In this document: piece after piece, positions 23,658 to 37,300 of the stretch | Layout of the letters: each line of letters starts with the position of its first letter | Position numbering within the stretch: position 1 is the first letter of the stretch | NCBI RefSeq assembly: GCF_000516985.1 | Contig: NW_006917096.1 | Span: 1,163,606-1,227,605, forward strand | Origin: Pestalotiopsis fici W106-1 | Taxonomy: Eukaryota; Ascomycota; Sordariomycetes; Amphisphaeriales; Sporocadaceae | Direction: 5' to 3' | DNA length: 64,000 bases | Position numbers and translations under genes: made by a program | The notes under the pieces: generated by a model | Told to the model about the DNA's origin: nothing | Database searches by the model: none | What the model saw: the letters and a program-made list of their open reading frames with translations, nothing else

Positions 23658-25763
23658 GTCTATTCGAACCAATAGTAGCGGCAATATCCCAACCGGCGTC
23701 CGGCGTAATGCGGTTTGCTGCAGCCGACCTACCAGTACGCGATCTAGAACAAATGTCAAGAAACAAACCTCTTTGGTAATTGTTTTCCCTGCAGAGAAAG
23801 GGAAAACAAAAAAAAAAAAGGAAAAAACGAAGAAAGAAACGGACATTTACATTTCCTCATTGCGACACAACCAAGGGAGCGGTCTGCTTCTTGGCTAAAT
23901 GTTGTGCTCCTCAGGAGGTTGTGGTCGCTCCGTGAGGGGGCCAAACCCCGACTTTTGGCCATGTGCATCCTCCTCCTTCTCAACCGGGCTATACCATAAC
24001 GCATACCCGGGCGCCCGTGGTGAAGTATGTGCAATTTGTGCCTTGTAGCCTGATTTCAACATTTTGCTGACTTGCTCCAGATCAAATGCTGCAAGGGAGT
24101 TTTGGTTATGCGCAGTACAGTCGATGTACCACATTTTGCAACTAATCCATCCATCAGATCCGTATGCATTTAATAGAGAATACACACAAAAAGGTGCACC
24201 GCACGGACCATACCTAGAACTTGCGTCCACCGCCATACACCAATTTCCAGCATAAAATATATAATTGCTTTTTTTTTTCGGGTACTTAGGATAATCGTTA
24301 TAAGTTATCGTATATTTAGGTATAAATAGGCAATTTTTTGGATTATACCCTAGTTATTAACCCCTGTTATCTGCACATCTATCGATTGCTTCGTGCACTT
24401 GCAGGTTTGCAGTTACCCAGTACAAATAAAAGCATCCATCGAATATATGTGTAGTTAGTAGGGGTTGTGCAGAAGGGGGTATGTGCAGAAGCAGGGAAGT
24501 TGACTGTACTAGTGATTATGTGTGTATCCATTTCTCGACTCCTACGAGGCTTGGGACTGTTTCTTTTTCTTTTTTTCTTTTTGCTTCTTGGCTGTTCGTT
24601 TAGTCGGTCAGGGTCGCAGTGTATGTATATAAGAGTAGGGTATGTAAGGTAGGTACGGGATAGTGAGTGACTGAGTGTACTGTGCCGTAAAATCTGTACC
24701 GTGTGGCACGCCGATCCCTGCCTGATGACGGAAGCCCATCAGATGCGGCGCGATTTAGCTTGCGACTGGGCTGTAGGGCTGAGTGTGAAAAGGGCCCTTG
24801 GCCCTTGGGAATATGAGCGAGGCTGACTGGGACGATAAACCCTGCCTGCCTCTTTCTCGCCATGTTTCTTGCTCGTTTCTTTTTTCTTCCGTTTCTGACA
24901 AAACATGCAGAGATAAATTCCACGACGCAGACCCAGGTGATCATGTCGCGAGAGGCACAAAGTCTATGACGACTAGATTTCTAGCACGTGGTGAAATTCA
25001 GATTTCGCCCATTTGCAGATGCCTACTGCGATCGGCAGCCTGCAGACCGTGCCCCCAGCTCATCTCATGTGCTTGTGTGTGTCTCTCATTGCAACATCAA
25101 TGACTCGACCCATCTCATTGGAGCGCCTATCCCCGACCTTATTTCTTGAAGAGACCAAAAATAATTATTCTAGTCTAAAGTACTGCTCTTGTAATATCCA
25201 GAGTTTCGATATGCCATCTACCGTCTTTTTGCAACGCAGAACGTCCAATATGAATTCACACTAGAAAGACGATCGTCTTCAAAGCCGTCGAATCTTAAAA
25301 TGGCGGGACGACTGCCCTTCTAGGCATGGTCGACGATGCCCTGAAGAACGAGCGCCGCGTTGCAGATGCGTAAGCCAATCGATTAATCAACAATTGAGTT
25401 TGCACCCCCTTTCCCGGCGACCCAGCATTTCACGAAGAGTGCATCTCCGAAACCAGTAGCCTGCTCCGGAGAAGACTGGCAGCCCAAACGTGATGTAGAG
25501 TTCCGGCCATACATAGTATTCCGCTTAGTAGGGGGAAGGAGGCGACTTTACCCAAGTCGGCACTTGTTGCGGGACTAGGAGGGGGACTTCTTCTCCAATA
25601 TGAATCGGCAACCATTACATGCCTAAGCCCTGACCTCGATGCCGGCACAAAGTAGGGTGATTGCATGTCTGTAAGTATGCACTGATTATGTGTGCTGTAG
25701 TGTAGTAGTGTAGGGAGACATCTCAAAGAACTGAGCCTTGGCAGTTTTACCCAAGAGGGTGAT

Positions 25764-25780
25764 GTCGTCGTCGTCGTCGT
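25764..25780 (+). repeat. (GTC)n triplet repeat
   Basis: Nearly six GTC units in tandem. Confidence 0.8.
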
Positions 25781-28026
25781 ATTAGTGGTGGCGCCGGCAC
25801 CATGACCCTCTTAGATGTGTCCAGAGTATTACTCGCCTATAGCAGTGGCACGAGCTGACATGATCCTCGGGAGGCCAAAACGAGGGTTTCCTTGGGCGAT
25901 ATTTACATTGATAACCAACTGTTTGGAGACCAAAATGGTGGCACCACGCGAGCGTCTGACGACGCCGATGCCTAAAAAAGAAGTATAGCCGCATGCTCAA
26001 GGAGAAAAACGTGTTTTCCTCATGGAATCATGGGGCATTGGCATGCGCCTCTTGATTAGGGCTGAAATATCACCATCTTTTGATCCTGGGTTATAGTATA
26101 CACGCAGGTATAGTGGGGCAACGTGGACTGACTTGTGAGTTGCGGTGCCATAAGCAGCCAGACCCAAATTCTTGTCCAATTTCGCAGCGGCATTGGGCTG
26201 TGTGGTGGTCTATTGTGTAGGCAGGTACATCGACTTGAATCCATGATCTCTGGGACTCGGGAAAAGGACTCAGCCTTGAGCTAGCTAGGGCGCAGGGCAG
26301 GCCTTACCAGTATTACTTTTACCTTGCCATTTTCCTGGGACAATCTATTACAAGCGTTTCATGCAACGGTGGAACGTGTTTATTACTGAATCTCCGACCT
26401 AGAACAGTAGCGTCGTGGCAGTATGTAACAAGGCAACTGAACCTCGGCTCGAAGAGAAAGTAGAAGAGAAAAAGGTCCCTGAAACTACACTAGCCTGCCC
26501 ATGTTCGGCCCCTTTCTTCCAATCACGATGAATGCAATAGATCGAATACGGGTAACGAGATTTCAATATGGAACTTTCGACGGCAGACTCGACCGACGCC
26601 TCTTTTTTTGCACTATTACTACTGGTATTTCGCTCCACAAATTGCAAAATATCTTTGCGGATCTTGTAGCCCGCAGCGGAAAAGGTAGCGGAAGCTACGC
26701 GCCTAGTATGGGCGCCGGTGGGTGTTGGCCTCGCACCAAGGGCCCGCAAGTGACGTTCCAGAGTCTGGTTATGTAAACCAACCATCCGGGGCCGGTATAA
26801 TGGATTGGAATTTTATTGTACACACAGAGCGAGCGGGATCGAATCGCCCGCAGGCAACACGTTAGATATAGAGGCTCGGTAGCGTATGTGCTATGCAAGT
26901 CTGCTAGGTAGATCTCGTGGCGGTCGTGACCACAACGTGGGCTTCCACGTGTGTGCCGCACGCGAGAGATGGAGAGAAAGAGAGAGGATGAGAGAGAGAT
27001 CGAGATCGAGGGACAATCGATGCTTCAATAAAACGACGGGTTCACGGCTGTCGCCAATATGGATGGAGCTCTGCATTTCCGTCACGTAACAGGAGCGCAC
27101 AGGGCTGAGGAGGGGTCGGTTGCTTTTCTTTGCATTATGCGTGACCATTGTGTGTTGGAGGGCTCGACACCTACCTATGGAAGAATATATGCACCATGTA
27201 TACATTATTGGTGTGTTTGGCAGGCTGCAGAATGAAGATGACCTCCTCGCCAACTGCATGCACCATAGTACCCAATAGTAAATCATCACACTACGTGTAT
27301 ATATTGGTCTTGGATGATTGCATAAAGGTACTTTTGCCCAATGACTTTGCGTGGAATGAATCAAAAGTCACTTTACACTTTACTGATCCGTATGCACAAG
27401 GCCACGATGAAATCAGAGAATTCTAACTGGAAGAGTATACATAAGTAGATACTGTGATGATAGATAGGGCAGAGACAGAGAATTGGGTGGGTACTTTGAG
27501 CGAATGTACCTTGATCGAGAATTGCCGCAATTTGTCTGCCAAACGTCCAGAGTGAACATTGATTTCGAGGTACTCGAGAGATTTCCCCAAAGCAGGACTA
27601 GACAAGCGCGACATGAGCATGGCGGCGGCAACGGCATGCTGGCATTCATGTTGCTTGCGTGCGTGCGGGCAGCGGGCAAGGGCGAGAAACAGACAGGAGA
27701 GAGGACAGGCAATGTGAGTTGAGTGTCTGCAGAGCTAAGAGACCAGAGTGCGACTCTACCATGTATCTACGTACCAAAACCGACCTGACTTGGATCTCTC
27801 TTCCAGGCGCGCTATGTACGTACATCTATCCCATACCCGAACTTGAGAGAAAAAAGCGAGACCCAGCGACCATGTATCTTTTTTCTTCCCACCCCTACCG
27901 TATGGGCCACATGGGACGCTTGTGGGTAGGTACTTTACGTGGTACCGACATTACTTTCTGCAGTGGTAGTGAGTAGCACTGGCAAGGTGCTTCTCCTCTT
28001 GCGGGACCACCACTTACCTGCGCTCC

Positions 28027-28040
28027 GGTAGGTACCTACC
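28027..28040. repeat. Perfect palindrome of the TACCTACC motif
   Basis: GGTAGGTACCTACC is identical to its own reverse complement. The half-site recurs in both orientations in surrounding non-coding DNA. Confidence 0.8.
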
Positions 28041-28719
28041 CAGGCTACCTTACACCCCCCCCAACCCTCCATCCCAATCCCATACCATCCCATTCCATTG
28101 ATTCCCACCAGACCCCGACCGACGATGTACTGCAGCCGACAGTTGAATGACATTTATGGCAGGGGTGGTAACGTCAGTGGATAATGTAGGTATTAGGCCT
28201 TGAAGTGCAGCGCAGCCAGCAGCAGCATGTACGTACCTACCCAGCCAGCCCAGTCAGTACCCGCTTGCCGCCGCCGCTGCTGCTGCTGGTCACCCAGACA
28301 GAACATTACACTGCCTAACACGCTTCCCTGTAGGGCGCTAGTGCTAGTGAGCCGTCCGACCCCAGCCCATGCCCTTTCGAACCTGAGACCCTGGGACATG
28401 GAAGAGAAAAAGGGCTGAAGCAGAGTAGCGGCGTGGGCAGCAAGCAAGTCCCCCAAAGTCAGACTAAATAATATGGGCGCCGCCCCTCCTTCATAGATCC
28501 CATACATTCATACTCGGCCATCGGACAGACAGACTGACATACATAGTCTCTATCTAAGCCGTATATTTCTTGCCTTGTGCTCACGAGTTTCTTCTTCCTG
28601 TCGATTATTATTGCTCTTTACTTGTACCGTTGTTGAAAGGTACCAGATCGAAGAACCAATCCCATCTACAACTCGTGGCTTTGAGTTGCCGCTCCAGTGT
28701 CTCGTACCGGGTTGCCTCC

Positions 28720-28734
28720 AAAAAAAAAAAAAAA
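28720..28734 (+). repeat. Poly(A) run, 15 bases
   Basis: An uninterrupted A-run upstream of the C2H2 gene. Confidence 0.85.
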
Positions 28735-29522
28735 GAATTGCCGTCATCGCCCTGTCCCGTCCAGCTGTGTGTGTCCAGTGTATGTGGGTTTGGACTTGCC
28801 CCGAAAGGTCGCAGCTGTCATTGAACCAAGAGGTCTCAAAAAATTCGAAGGAAGGAAGGAAAGAACGAACGTATTCGCTCAGACAAGCCTGCAAACCTTG
28901 GATATTATTTTATACTTTTCATTTGCCCTTTTCCATTACCATCCTTGTCTTTATAAAACAATTCGACCTTGTCTAGTTTTTTTTTACTACACCCTTTGCT
29001 GGCAACAAGGTTTCCAACGCAGCATGAGCAGCAGCAGCAGTTCGCCCTCGCTCTAATACTCTTCCAAATACACGAGGGACCGTCTGCTGCACAAGGGTCG
29101 ACTGCGCCTCAAAAGAGCCCATGATACCGGAACCGCCGACGCGACCACTTTCACCAACAACTCCTGCAACATAGTATTTGATTCTCGGAAACGGCACACG
29201 ACGACTTATACGAATCAATTCTCCCCCCTGCTGAGGCAACCTAAACAAATATTTGCTAAAGCAGAATCGAGGTAGCCAAAAACTCCCATGTGCTTGCTTC
29301 CTAGCTTGCAGTGCGCTCAAACCACAACCACGAACCGCCGACGCAACGTACCTACCTCGGTTAAACCCTGATTTGATCCAGCTGTTCACACAACAAGAAA
29401 AGCTGCCGTCGTGGCAAGTGGATCATTGAGCCGTTGGGGAAGAAGTATATTCTCTTCCGCAACACTACTAGTCCTGGCACACGGCCGGAGCGGAGGAAAG
29501 AAAAATTAAGTACAAAGAAAGA

Positions 29523-29530
29523 TCTATATA
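29523..29530 (+). promoter_or_regulatory. TATA-like element next to the C2H2 gene start
   Basis: The motif TATATAAG lies seven bases before the ATG at 29538. It is too close to be the core promoter for that start unless translation begins at a later Met, such as residue 44. Confidence 0.25.
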
Positions 29531-29537
29531 AGTCACA

Positions 29538-31521
29538 ATGGCGATACCGGGGTTCTCCTCGAGGAGACCGGGCGGCGCCCCAGACATATACACCGACCCT
29601 TTTGAACGATATAGAGAGACCAGGGCTCCTCAACCATTTTCTTCACAGCACTTTGCCCCGGGTTCCATGGCGAGGGATATCAGCAACGGACACCAACCGA
29701 CGGAAGACGAGAGAGCCCCTCCACCACTACCACCCCCTAGGTATCCTATGGACGACCACCAGCCTCCATTGCATAGCTATCAGCCTCGAGAATTTCACTT
29801 CAAGGGCAACAGCCTGAGTAGTTACAATAGCTTGGACAATAGCCCGAGAGACAGACGGGAATTCCGAACAACGGATCGAGACGAGGGCTACCACAGTCTC
29901 ATGTCTGTGTAAGTCGGGCTGGCTTGCAAATAGCTTGGGCACGGCCGTTGTCATCTGCTTGCTAACAATCTTTCGTTTAGGGAATATCATCAAGATGCAG
30001 GCGCAAAGACCATGTTCATGTCTCATGACCAATTCAAATTCAAGCCCGCCAATGACCTGGACTCATCTATGCTCAAGAAGTTTGATAGTCGGAGGGCCTT
30101 GGATAATCGATCACCTCCACGAAGGGCTCCTTTCAGCGCCTCCTTGAATGATACTGTGCCACGTCAGACCACTTTGGATCCGCGCGGGGCCATGTCATTA
30201 CCAATCCGTCAGCTGGGCGAGGGTCCAGCACACCCGGCCGTCCCAAGACAGAGTGCTTTGACCATGGGCTTTGCAGGTGCTCGCGAGCTTACCGACATGG
30301 ACCGCTCGCCGCCTCATCGGTCAAGGAGGACTAATAGCGGATCCATAGCGGATGATGCTACTATTTCCACACAAGGCAGCTATGAGAATCCCGACGACAC
30401 TGATTTTCCTATGGAGGATGCGGGAATGTCCAATTCACAAATGGATTATCACACTACTGGGCAAAAACGACGGGCATCTTCGCCATTGGGTGAGGAATCC
30501 AGCCTGCAAGGACTTCCTGGCGCCGGTGAATTGCTGCGCCGCCGAGAAGGCGCTTCCAGAGCTTCGCCAACGCCCAGGCTTACAATTCCTCAAAATTCGC
30601 TATCTTCACTCTCGTCTCTTGGCCGTAGCGCCAACTCATACATGCCGTCGCTTCCCCTCACAGCTACGAGCACGACGAGCATGACCGGGTCATTTGGTCG
30701 AAGGTCACCTGGAGGACTCTCGCCAGGAGCAATGTCCCCAGTCGATGGCATTTGCAATTCACCTTTCAACACACCGATTTCACTGACCCACTCACCTCGG
30801 AGCGCCATATCACGCATCCCCCATCAGCGCCAGCTTAGCGAAAGCCGGCCATTGTCCTCACCGCGGAAGCTGACTGAGCTGCCAAAGGCCAGCATCCCCC
30901 GCATTCAAGGCTTCTATATGTGCGAATGCTGCCCAAAGAAACCAAAGAAGTTTGAGACAGCCGAAGAGCTAAGGTAAGTTTATCCCATTGCGGTGCCTAT
31001 TACCGTGCCCCGTCCGAGCCGCTGTGGGGCTCCAATTTACCCCGATGTCAGTTTGCTGACATCCGACTAGTGCTCACGCGGCCGAAAAGCAATATGAATG
31101 CTCATTCTGTGGCAACCGCTTCAAAAATAAGAATGAGGCCGAACGCCACCAAAATAGCTTGCACGTTCGGCGGCACAGCTGGTCATGCTCAGCGCTCCAT
31201 CTCGCGGGTTATGACAAAGCATTCCACGAGAGCACAAACCGCCCCGGCGAAGCTGACGCATGTGGCTATTGCGGCGAAGAATTTCTCCGGAGTGGTGGTG
31301 CTGGTCGTGCACGTCTTCCAACAGAGCAGGACTGGGACGACCGGCTTCGCCATCTCCAAGAGGTCCACAAGTTCAGAGAATGCAACTCGAGCAAGAAATT
31401 CTTCCGCGCCGACCATTTCAGGCAACATCTCAAACACAGCCATGCAGGTACAAGCGGTAAATGGACAAATATGCTCGAAACTGCGTGTATGATTGAGGAG
31501 GAGCCTCCTCAACCACGCTGA
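29538..31521 (+). CDS. C2H2 zinc-finger protein, conserved filamentous-fungal type
   Basis: Three exons: 29538-29908, 29981-30973 and 31071-31521. The two introns have GTAAGT donors and GCTAAC or GCTGAC branch sites. The product is 604 residues. Roughly residues 1-440 are low-complexity, rich in Ser, Pro and Arg, as in many regulators. The C-terminal part is cysteine/histidine-rich. In order it has a C-E-C-C start, a canonical finger (C-S-F-C, 12 residues, H-x4-H), an atypical finger with C-G-Y-C and a long loop before H-L-Q-E-V-H, and a last block with F-R-E-C and H-x4-H-x2-H. This arrangement is conserved among Pezizomycotina zinc-finger proteins and suggests a nuclear DNA-binding factor. 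The target and phenotype are unknown. The gene lies downstream of a very long gene-free region. Confidence 0.85.
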
Positions 31522-33141
31522 GGAAAAGACAAACCAATATTGTTTCAAGGCGGTACACTTCCGAGTTGTTCGTTGAACATGCGCAAAGACCAACTCTTTT
31601 TATGTTTGCTACTAGCTCATTGCTAGTAGCCATTACGATTCAAGCGTATCTGAACACACGCGGAGAAAAAAGGGACAAAAGTCTCAATGTGTATGGTCAA
31701 CGGATCGTTGACTATGTCGTGCCATTGAGACTCACCTCATTGGCACAAGCGCATTGCCAGTCTCGCATCTGTTGTGTGAGCATCCCCCCCGAAAGTACCA
31801 GTCAGTCACCTTGCATCTTGGCCATTCGTATCGGGGAATGAGAGCGGTTGCCTAGAGCGGACGAAATTACGAGCCCATTGCAGCTGCTGTCAGCCAGCTT
31901 ACATTACACACGTAGCGGCAAGATCATCAGCGCATGTAATGTAATGCGCCGTAGAGGGACACAACTCGCAGATTGGGGGCCATGCAGAGACACGCACGAC
32001 AAATACCTACCTATCTATACGTTAAGCTGTCCACAGAAGAGGTTGGTCATGAAGAGGGGACCGGCGTGTCCACCATGGTTAGCAATTCTTGGCACAGACC
32101 TGTAATACTGCAGCACTCTGCAAATAAAAAAAAGGGGGGGTGTGCATGGTTGACAACAGAGCGACAGTTTGTATTGGATTGAGAAGATGAACACATCGGA
32201 CTTGATTGCTCCTCAAACCTCCTTGCTAACCAGCTGTTTCAAGGAGAGAGAAACATGTAGCTGTAGATGATCGTCGAGCGCTCACGATACCCTCATATAT
32301 TTGTTGATATATACACATATCTGGCATTGGATTGGGACTGGATGGAAAGCGGATATGGGAACCAAAAAGAAGAAAGAAGGAAGAAAAAAAAGCCAAAAAG
32401 TATATAAAAGTTCAAATGAGACATGTCAAAAATCATGCCAATCTTTTTGCAGTAGGTGACATTTGATACGGTGGGTGAAATTGCTTTGATGAGTAGGAAG
32501 AACAAATCAATTGAAACAAGAAGGGGCTCTGTAGCCAATATTGAGTCATATTTGTTTGGCGAACTCATGATCAGGCGGGAAAACGGAAATGTGTGTACAA
32601 AAAAAAAAAAAAAAAAAAAAGGATGGCTGCGCCCCTTACTAACGAGCACTCGATGAATCACTGCGTGGAATAAATAGGCCGGCCCACTGCGATAGGCAGT
32701 CAGTGACTGGGGGGGGGGAGTCTTGAGCAGCTACAGAGCCTTGAGCCAGCTAGCGCGTCACATGATAAAAACTCACTCAGCCCTATGGGTAGGTGAATGG
32801 GGTTTGCGGCAGCAAGAAACTTCAACGGTGATTTCTACTCTGTGTGAATCACAACTAGTTTGACTACTGCTGCCAGCACCCAAACAATTGACGATTCGGT
32901 TTTATTTCCCCTGTTCTTCTTGATTATTACGTTTATATATGTATATGTTATGTGCATAGTCGCAGCTAGTCGTTCGATTTACCTTTTGAATTTATCCATC
33001 TCACGTCACTGTGCAGGACAATTATCCCAAGCTTTCCTTTAGGGAACCACACGCCAAAAAAAGAAGTCACATATTCACTCTCAAGTCCTGCGTTTGGGCG
33101 ACAAATCATACTGCACTCGGTCAGTGGCGTAGGAAGAAGTC
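31522..33141. other. Intergenic, C2H2 gene to YVH1
   Basis: 1.6 kb with no accepted coding frame. It includes a 22-base A-run at 32599-32620 and a G-run near 32710. It should contain the C2H2 gene's 3' UTR and the YVH1 promoter. Confidence 0.6.
32599..32620 (+). repeat. Poly(A) run, 22 bases
   Basis: An uninterrupted run of 22 A in non-coding sequence. Confidence 0.9.
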
Positions 33142-34303
33142 ATGGCTATGAACAGGATACCCGGCAATGACAACCTTTGGGTGGGCGGGTAGGTACAGCT
33201 CAAGAATTTCTGGAATGGTGAAGTTGCAGAGTATTGACATGACTACCTACCATAGCATTTTTGCCCTGACAAACCCGGAGAAAATGGAAGAGAAAAAAAT
33301 CACCTCTATCTTGTCGGTAATCAAGTATTCATTCGACGGATGGGGTGAAAAGGCCAAGCTTTTCGAGCACTTGAGCATTGATGTGGATGACATGGAGGAC
33401 GAAGATCTCTTGGCTCACCTGTCCAAGGCCGTGCGCTTCATTGACCGGGGTTTGCACCCGACAAATACTGGTAGCGAAAGAGGAGATGGCGACGACGAGA
33501 GCGACACAAAGCCCTCGAGCGCAGTATATGTACATTGCGCCATGGGCAAGTCGAGATCCGTCACGTGCGTGGTTGCATATTTGCTCTACAAGTACCCGCA
33601 TCGCTACGGCGGGAAACAGTTTGTCCCGTCGGCAGCATCAGCGGCGCAGCGGAGGCAGACGGCATACGAGGCAGTATTGAGCGCCCTCAGCACGGTCAGA
33701 GAAGCTCGCTCCCTCGCCGAGCCCAACCCCGGCTTCATGCGGCAGCTCGAGCTGTGGTGGGAGATGGGCTGTCCCGTTGGTAGCGACGATGCCGTGGAGA
33801 ACCATCCGATTTATCAAAAGTGGCTATACGAGAACAAGTTGAAGGAGGCCCGAGACGCCCGTATGGCGCCCGATGCCGACTGGATCCGTTTCGAGGACGA
33901 GGCCGAGCCTGCAGATGACTCGGCTGAGCAGAAGACATCGGGGAAGCAAATGAGATGCAAAAAGTGCCGCCGCGTGCTCGCCAACTCAAAGTTCATTGTC
34001 GACCACAACGGCACCGGACAGGATGACAACAAGGAGAAGGCTGACTGTCAGCACATTTTTGTCGAGACGCTATCGTGGATGCGGCCGTACCTGCAGGAAG
34101 GGGCTCTGGACGGGCGCCTGCTATGTCCAAACGCCAAATGCAATGCCGTTGTCGGTCGGTTTGATTGGAGGGGCTTCAACTGCAGTTGTAAGGAATGGGT
34201 TTGTCCCGCCTTCTCCCTCCACCGGAGCCGCGTGGATGAGGTCCTGGATCGGCCGACCGGTATGGGTATACGCATGCCGCCGGGTCGCAACGGCAGCTTG
34301 TAG
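33142..34303 (+). CDS. YVH1: Dual-specificity phosphatase Yvh1 (DUSP12 family)
   Basis: Two exons, a tiny first exon 33142-33188 and 33256-34303, give 364 residues, the same length as yeast Yvh1. The 67 bp intron has donor GTAGGT and acceptor TAG. Splicing yields N-R-I-P-G at the start and W-V-G-G-I-F-A-L across the junction, both typical of the family. The phosphatase signature H-C-A-M-G-K-S-R-S puts the nucleophile at Cys110 and the binding Arg at 116. An acidic loop (residues 58-67) contains the likely general acid Asp. The C-terminal zinc-binding domain has cysteines at 250, 253, 306, 311, 325 and 327, followed by W-V-C-P-A-F-S-L. In yeast Yvh1 helps release Mrt4 during 60S ribosome maturation, a job of the zinc domain rather than catalysis. 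A frame starting at 33167 inside the intron is not the real start. Confidence 0.93.
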
Positions 34304-37300
34304 TCAACCACTCGGATGAAGACCCCCCCCCCCAAACGAAAGTACACAGCTAAGTAAGTAAATGGGATAGAACAAGGTGTTCCATTGGTTTATTCTTCTC
34401 GTGAGAATACGCCTAGTGATGGCAGGGATCGGTGCAAGGACGTTGAAATATCTGCATAATCCATAGTCTGAGACTAGCCTCGGTGAAGCTCAACAAGGAA
34501 AGAAATACATATCAAACTGCCCAAACTTTTTTTTTTTTTTTTTTCAATTTATATGACTTCAGCTCAGTGTATAGGCACACCTGACCAGGGTAGCTAAACT
34601 TCCAGATCCCGAAAAGCTAGGGTAGGTGCTTTTGCTTGCTGACGTTGGACACTGGCCGCCGCCGTATATAACACAACCACCAATGAGCACAAAGCTCGGG
34701 CTCCAACACATACAACCCTCGCGCCAGGCCATGAATAAAGCATCTTCTTGTGGTGTCAAAGCCCTTGGCCAGAGCAGCAACAAAACAAGGGCTCTCGGCA
34801 AAGCCAAAAGTCGGCTGGGCAGACTAGCCTCACATGTATGTAAAAAACCTGCCATCCCGAAGGCGAAGCCAGCAAATCAAAAGGCTCGGGTTCTTGCCCG
34901 GAATTCTTGCCATAATTCCTTTTTACGCATCTGACGGCATTGGAGCACAAGGAAACTAGAACACACAATGCTTTTCTCGCAATGTGATATGTCACTGCTG
35001 TGCGCGCGCATGTACGCATAGGTGTGTAGGTCCCAAAGCAGGTTACAACATGGGCATTGTGGCCGTTTTCCTTTTCTCTTTCTTTCCCGAGGTCATTATC
35101 ATGGATTTTTCCTTTCCTTACTGTATCCCATGTCCTTTTCCCGCAAGTAAGATTGTCTGGGTCAGAATCACGAGACGTATTGGCGATGCGATGTTACCAA
35201 TCCCAGAGCCACCATGTTCTTTACGAGCTGTGCGCTTGCGCGCGCTAGAACAGGGTCCAATATACAATGTACTGCTGGTGAGCAGAAACTAAAGACGCGC
35301 CCTGTATAGATGAAAAACTTATTTATTGATTTATTTTTTTCGCATCCTCTGACTCTAGTCAAATCTCTCCCCCCAAACTTTCCCCTCATTAATCACCCAT
35401 TACCAATTGGGTAATACCGCACTGGTAATTTGTCTCTCTCTTCCCCCGGGTCCTTTGCTGACGTTGATTCTCACCGCGCATTACTTCCGGTCTCTTGGCA
35501 CCGCCTTTGCAAGGAATATTCCAAAGTCACTCTCGTCTTGAACAACGTCCCAAGATGGGGGTTTAAAAATAAGGATGATATGTTTGAGCTGGAAAAAAGA
35601 TCCGTCACCACAAGTCCCCCACCCCCTCATCCGTTCCACATGTCAATTTTTTGCCCGTTTTACCGAGCGTTATGGCATCATGATATTTGCGTAGTATGGT
35701 GCGGCGCATGTGGCGCGGAAGGGGGCCAGCAGGATAGATGGCTGTCTATTGGCGTATATACGCGATCATGACAATCGCAGAAAAGTGAGAGAGAAAGAGG
35801 CACAGAAAGTAAGTAGGTGAGATATGTAGTAGTAAATCGACCCACACGGCAAAGTCATGCAGTAGATCCTTGTAGATATCGGCATAACTGTTAAAGAGAC
35901 GTTATTCTTCGGTGCTGTGTTGCAATGTATAGGAATACGCCCCCTTTCAAGGCGGTCGCATATGACGGTTTTGCTCATCATCCTCTGCCAGTCTCTCCAT
36001 TACTAGGTATCCTCTGGGAATAATCTCTCCACATTTGGCTGATGATGATCAAATATAGTGATATCTCCTTAAAGGAATTCTGATATACTTTCTTCTTTTT
36101 TTTCCCCCTCCCCCTCCAAAACCAAAAGAGCCCCCAAAAATCAAAACAGCGGGCGGCCCGCTGACTAGATCGACTTCACCGTTATGGATTCCCGCGATCC
36201 CCATGCTGTCGATCATCCGCAAATTGTACCTAAATCCTCATGTTTTCTGGTCCTTGTCGGTATCATATGATGGACTTTTGGCCTTGTACGCCTTTTGCGG
36301 TGGCCGCGGCCGCAGCCGCAAACCCGCATATCCACCCTGTCCTCTGGTCGCTTGATGGTCCCAGTTCTACACTAGGCACGCTCTTTGCAGGATGGGGGAG
36401 ATGCAGTACTCAAGGGGCCCCCATCCTTATCATCATATGATGAAAATGGTTCCCCGACTTACACAGCAAGAATCTTGTCAAAAAAACTTGGTTATATTCC
36501 AAATTTTCTTGAAATATTCACAAACCAAAAGAATCTTTCCGACCCGCTTCCTCTCGATGCTGACAACAATTTCCGAAAGACTCCCAAACCTGCCCCCAAC
36601 TTATTGAATGGGGCAAGGATTCAAGTGTAAAGCGAGGCGGTTTGCAAAGAAGGGCAAGAAAGAGCATCGATATCATCAGATCATGGGACTTACATGTTAG
36701 CGTCATTGTCACATTGTGCTGTGCCGTGCATGTGCACAAGCTCAGAGTCTTTTCCAATCTAGATAAAAGGCCGCCTTCGGAAAGAAACAAGGCTACGTTG
36801 AAAAGGATTCGATTCCTTGAACTCGCATCGCCTTGCATATTCGCTTTTTTGGCTTACCCGAGTTGCCAAGCACAAGAACCCCGCGGGCGTACCTTGAATG
36901 GCAATGAGGACCATATACCAAAAATGGGATGTGATTTGTAAACATCATGCCCAAACCCCTTCGATGCAAGAAAGAACAACAAGGACCCCTAGTATGATGG
37001 GAGCATCAATTAGGCCGAGTCGGATATACATATACCCATTGCAGGACAAACAGAAAATGGAAAGCAACTAAAATACGTAGAATCAAATAAAATAAAACCC
37101 AACCCGCGTTCCAACTGCCGATGGTGCTCCGCTTTGACTACAACGCTCGTTCGCCTCGACCGGATCAAACCGATGGACGTATCACACTGCAGTAGACGAT
37201 GCGGCGTACACTCCGAGGGACAACACGACGCTCACGAATAGTATGATTTGGTGATTCAAATCAGCCTACTCCTTTGAAAGGTTCCAAAGGCAGGACATGA

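Larger units (their letters stand above)
23658..29522. other. Gene-poor region, part 4, including promoter/leader of the C2H2 gene
   Basis: No gene recognised. It carries a GTC triplet repeat (25764-25780), a GA-rich tract (about 26960-27010), TACCTACC-type motifs with a perfect 14 bp palindrome at 28027-28040, and a 15 bp A-run at 28720-28734. The last one to two kilobases probably include the promoter and 5' leader of the zinc-finger gene. Confidence 0.5.
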
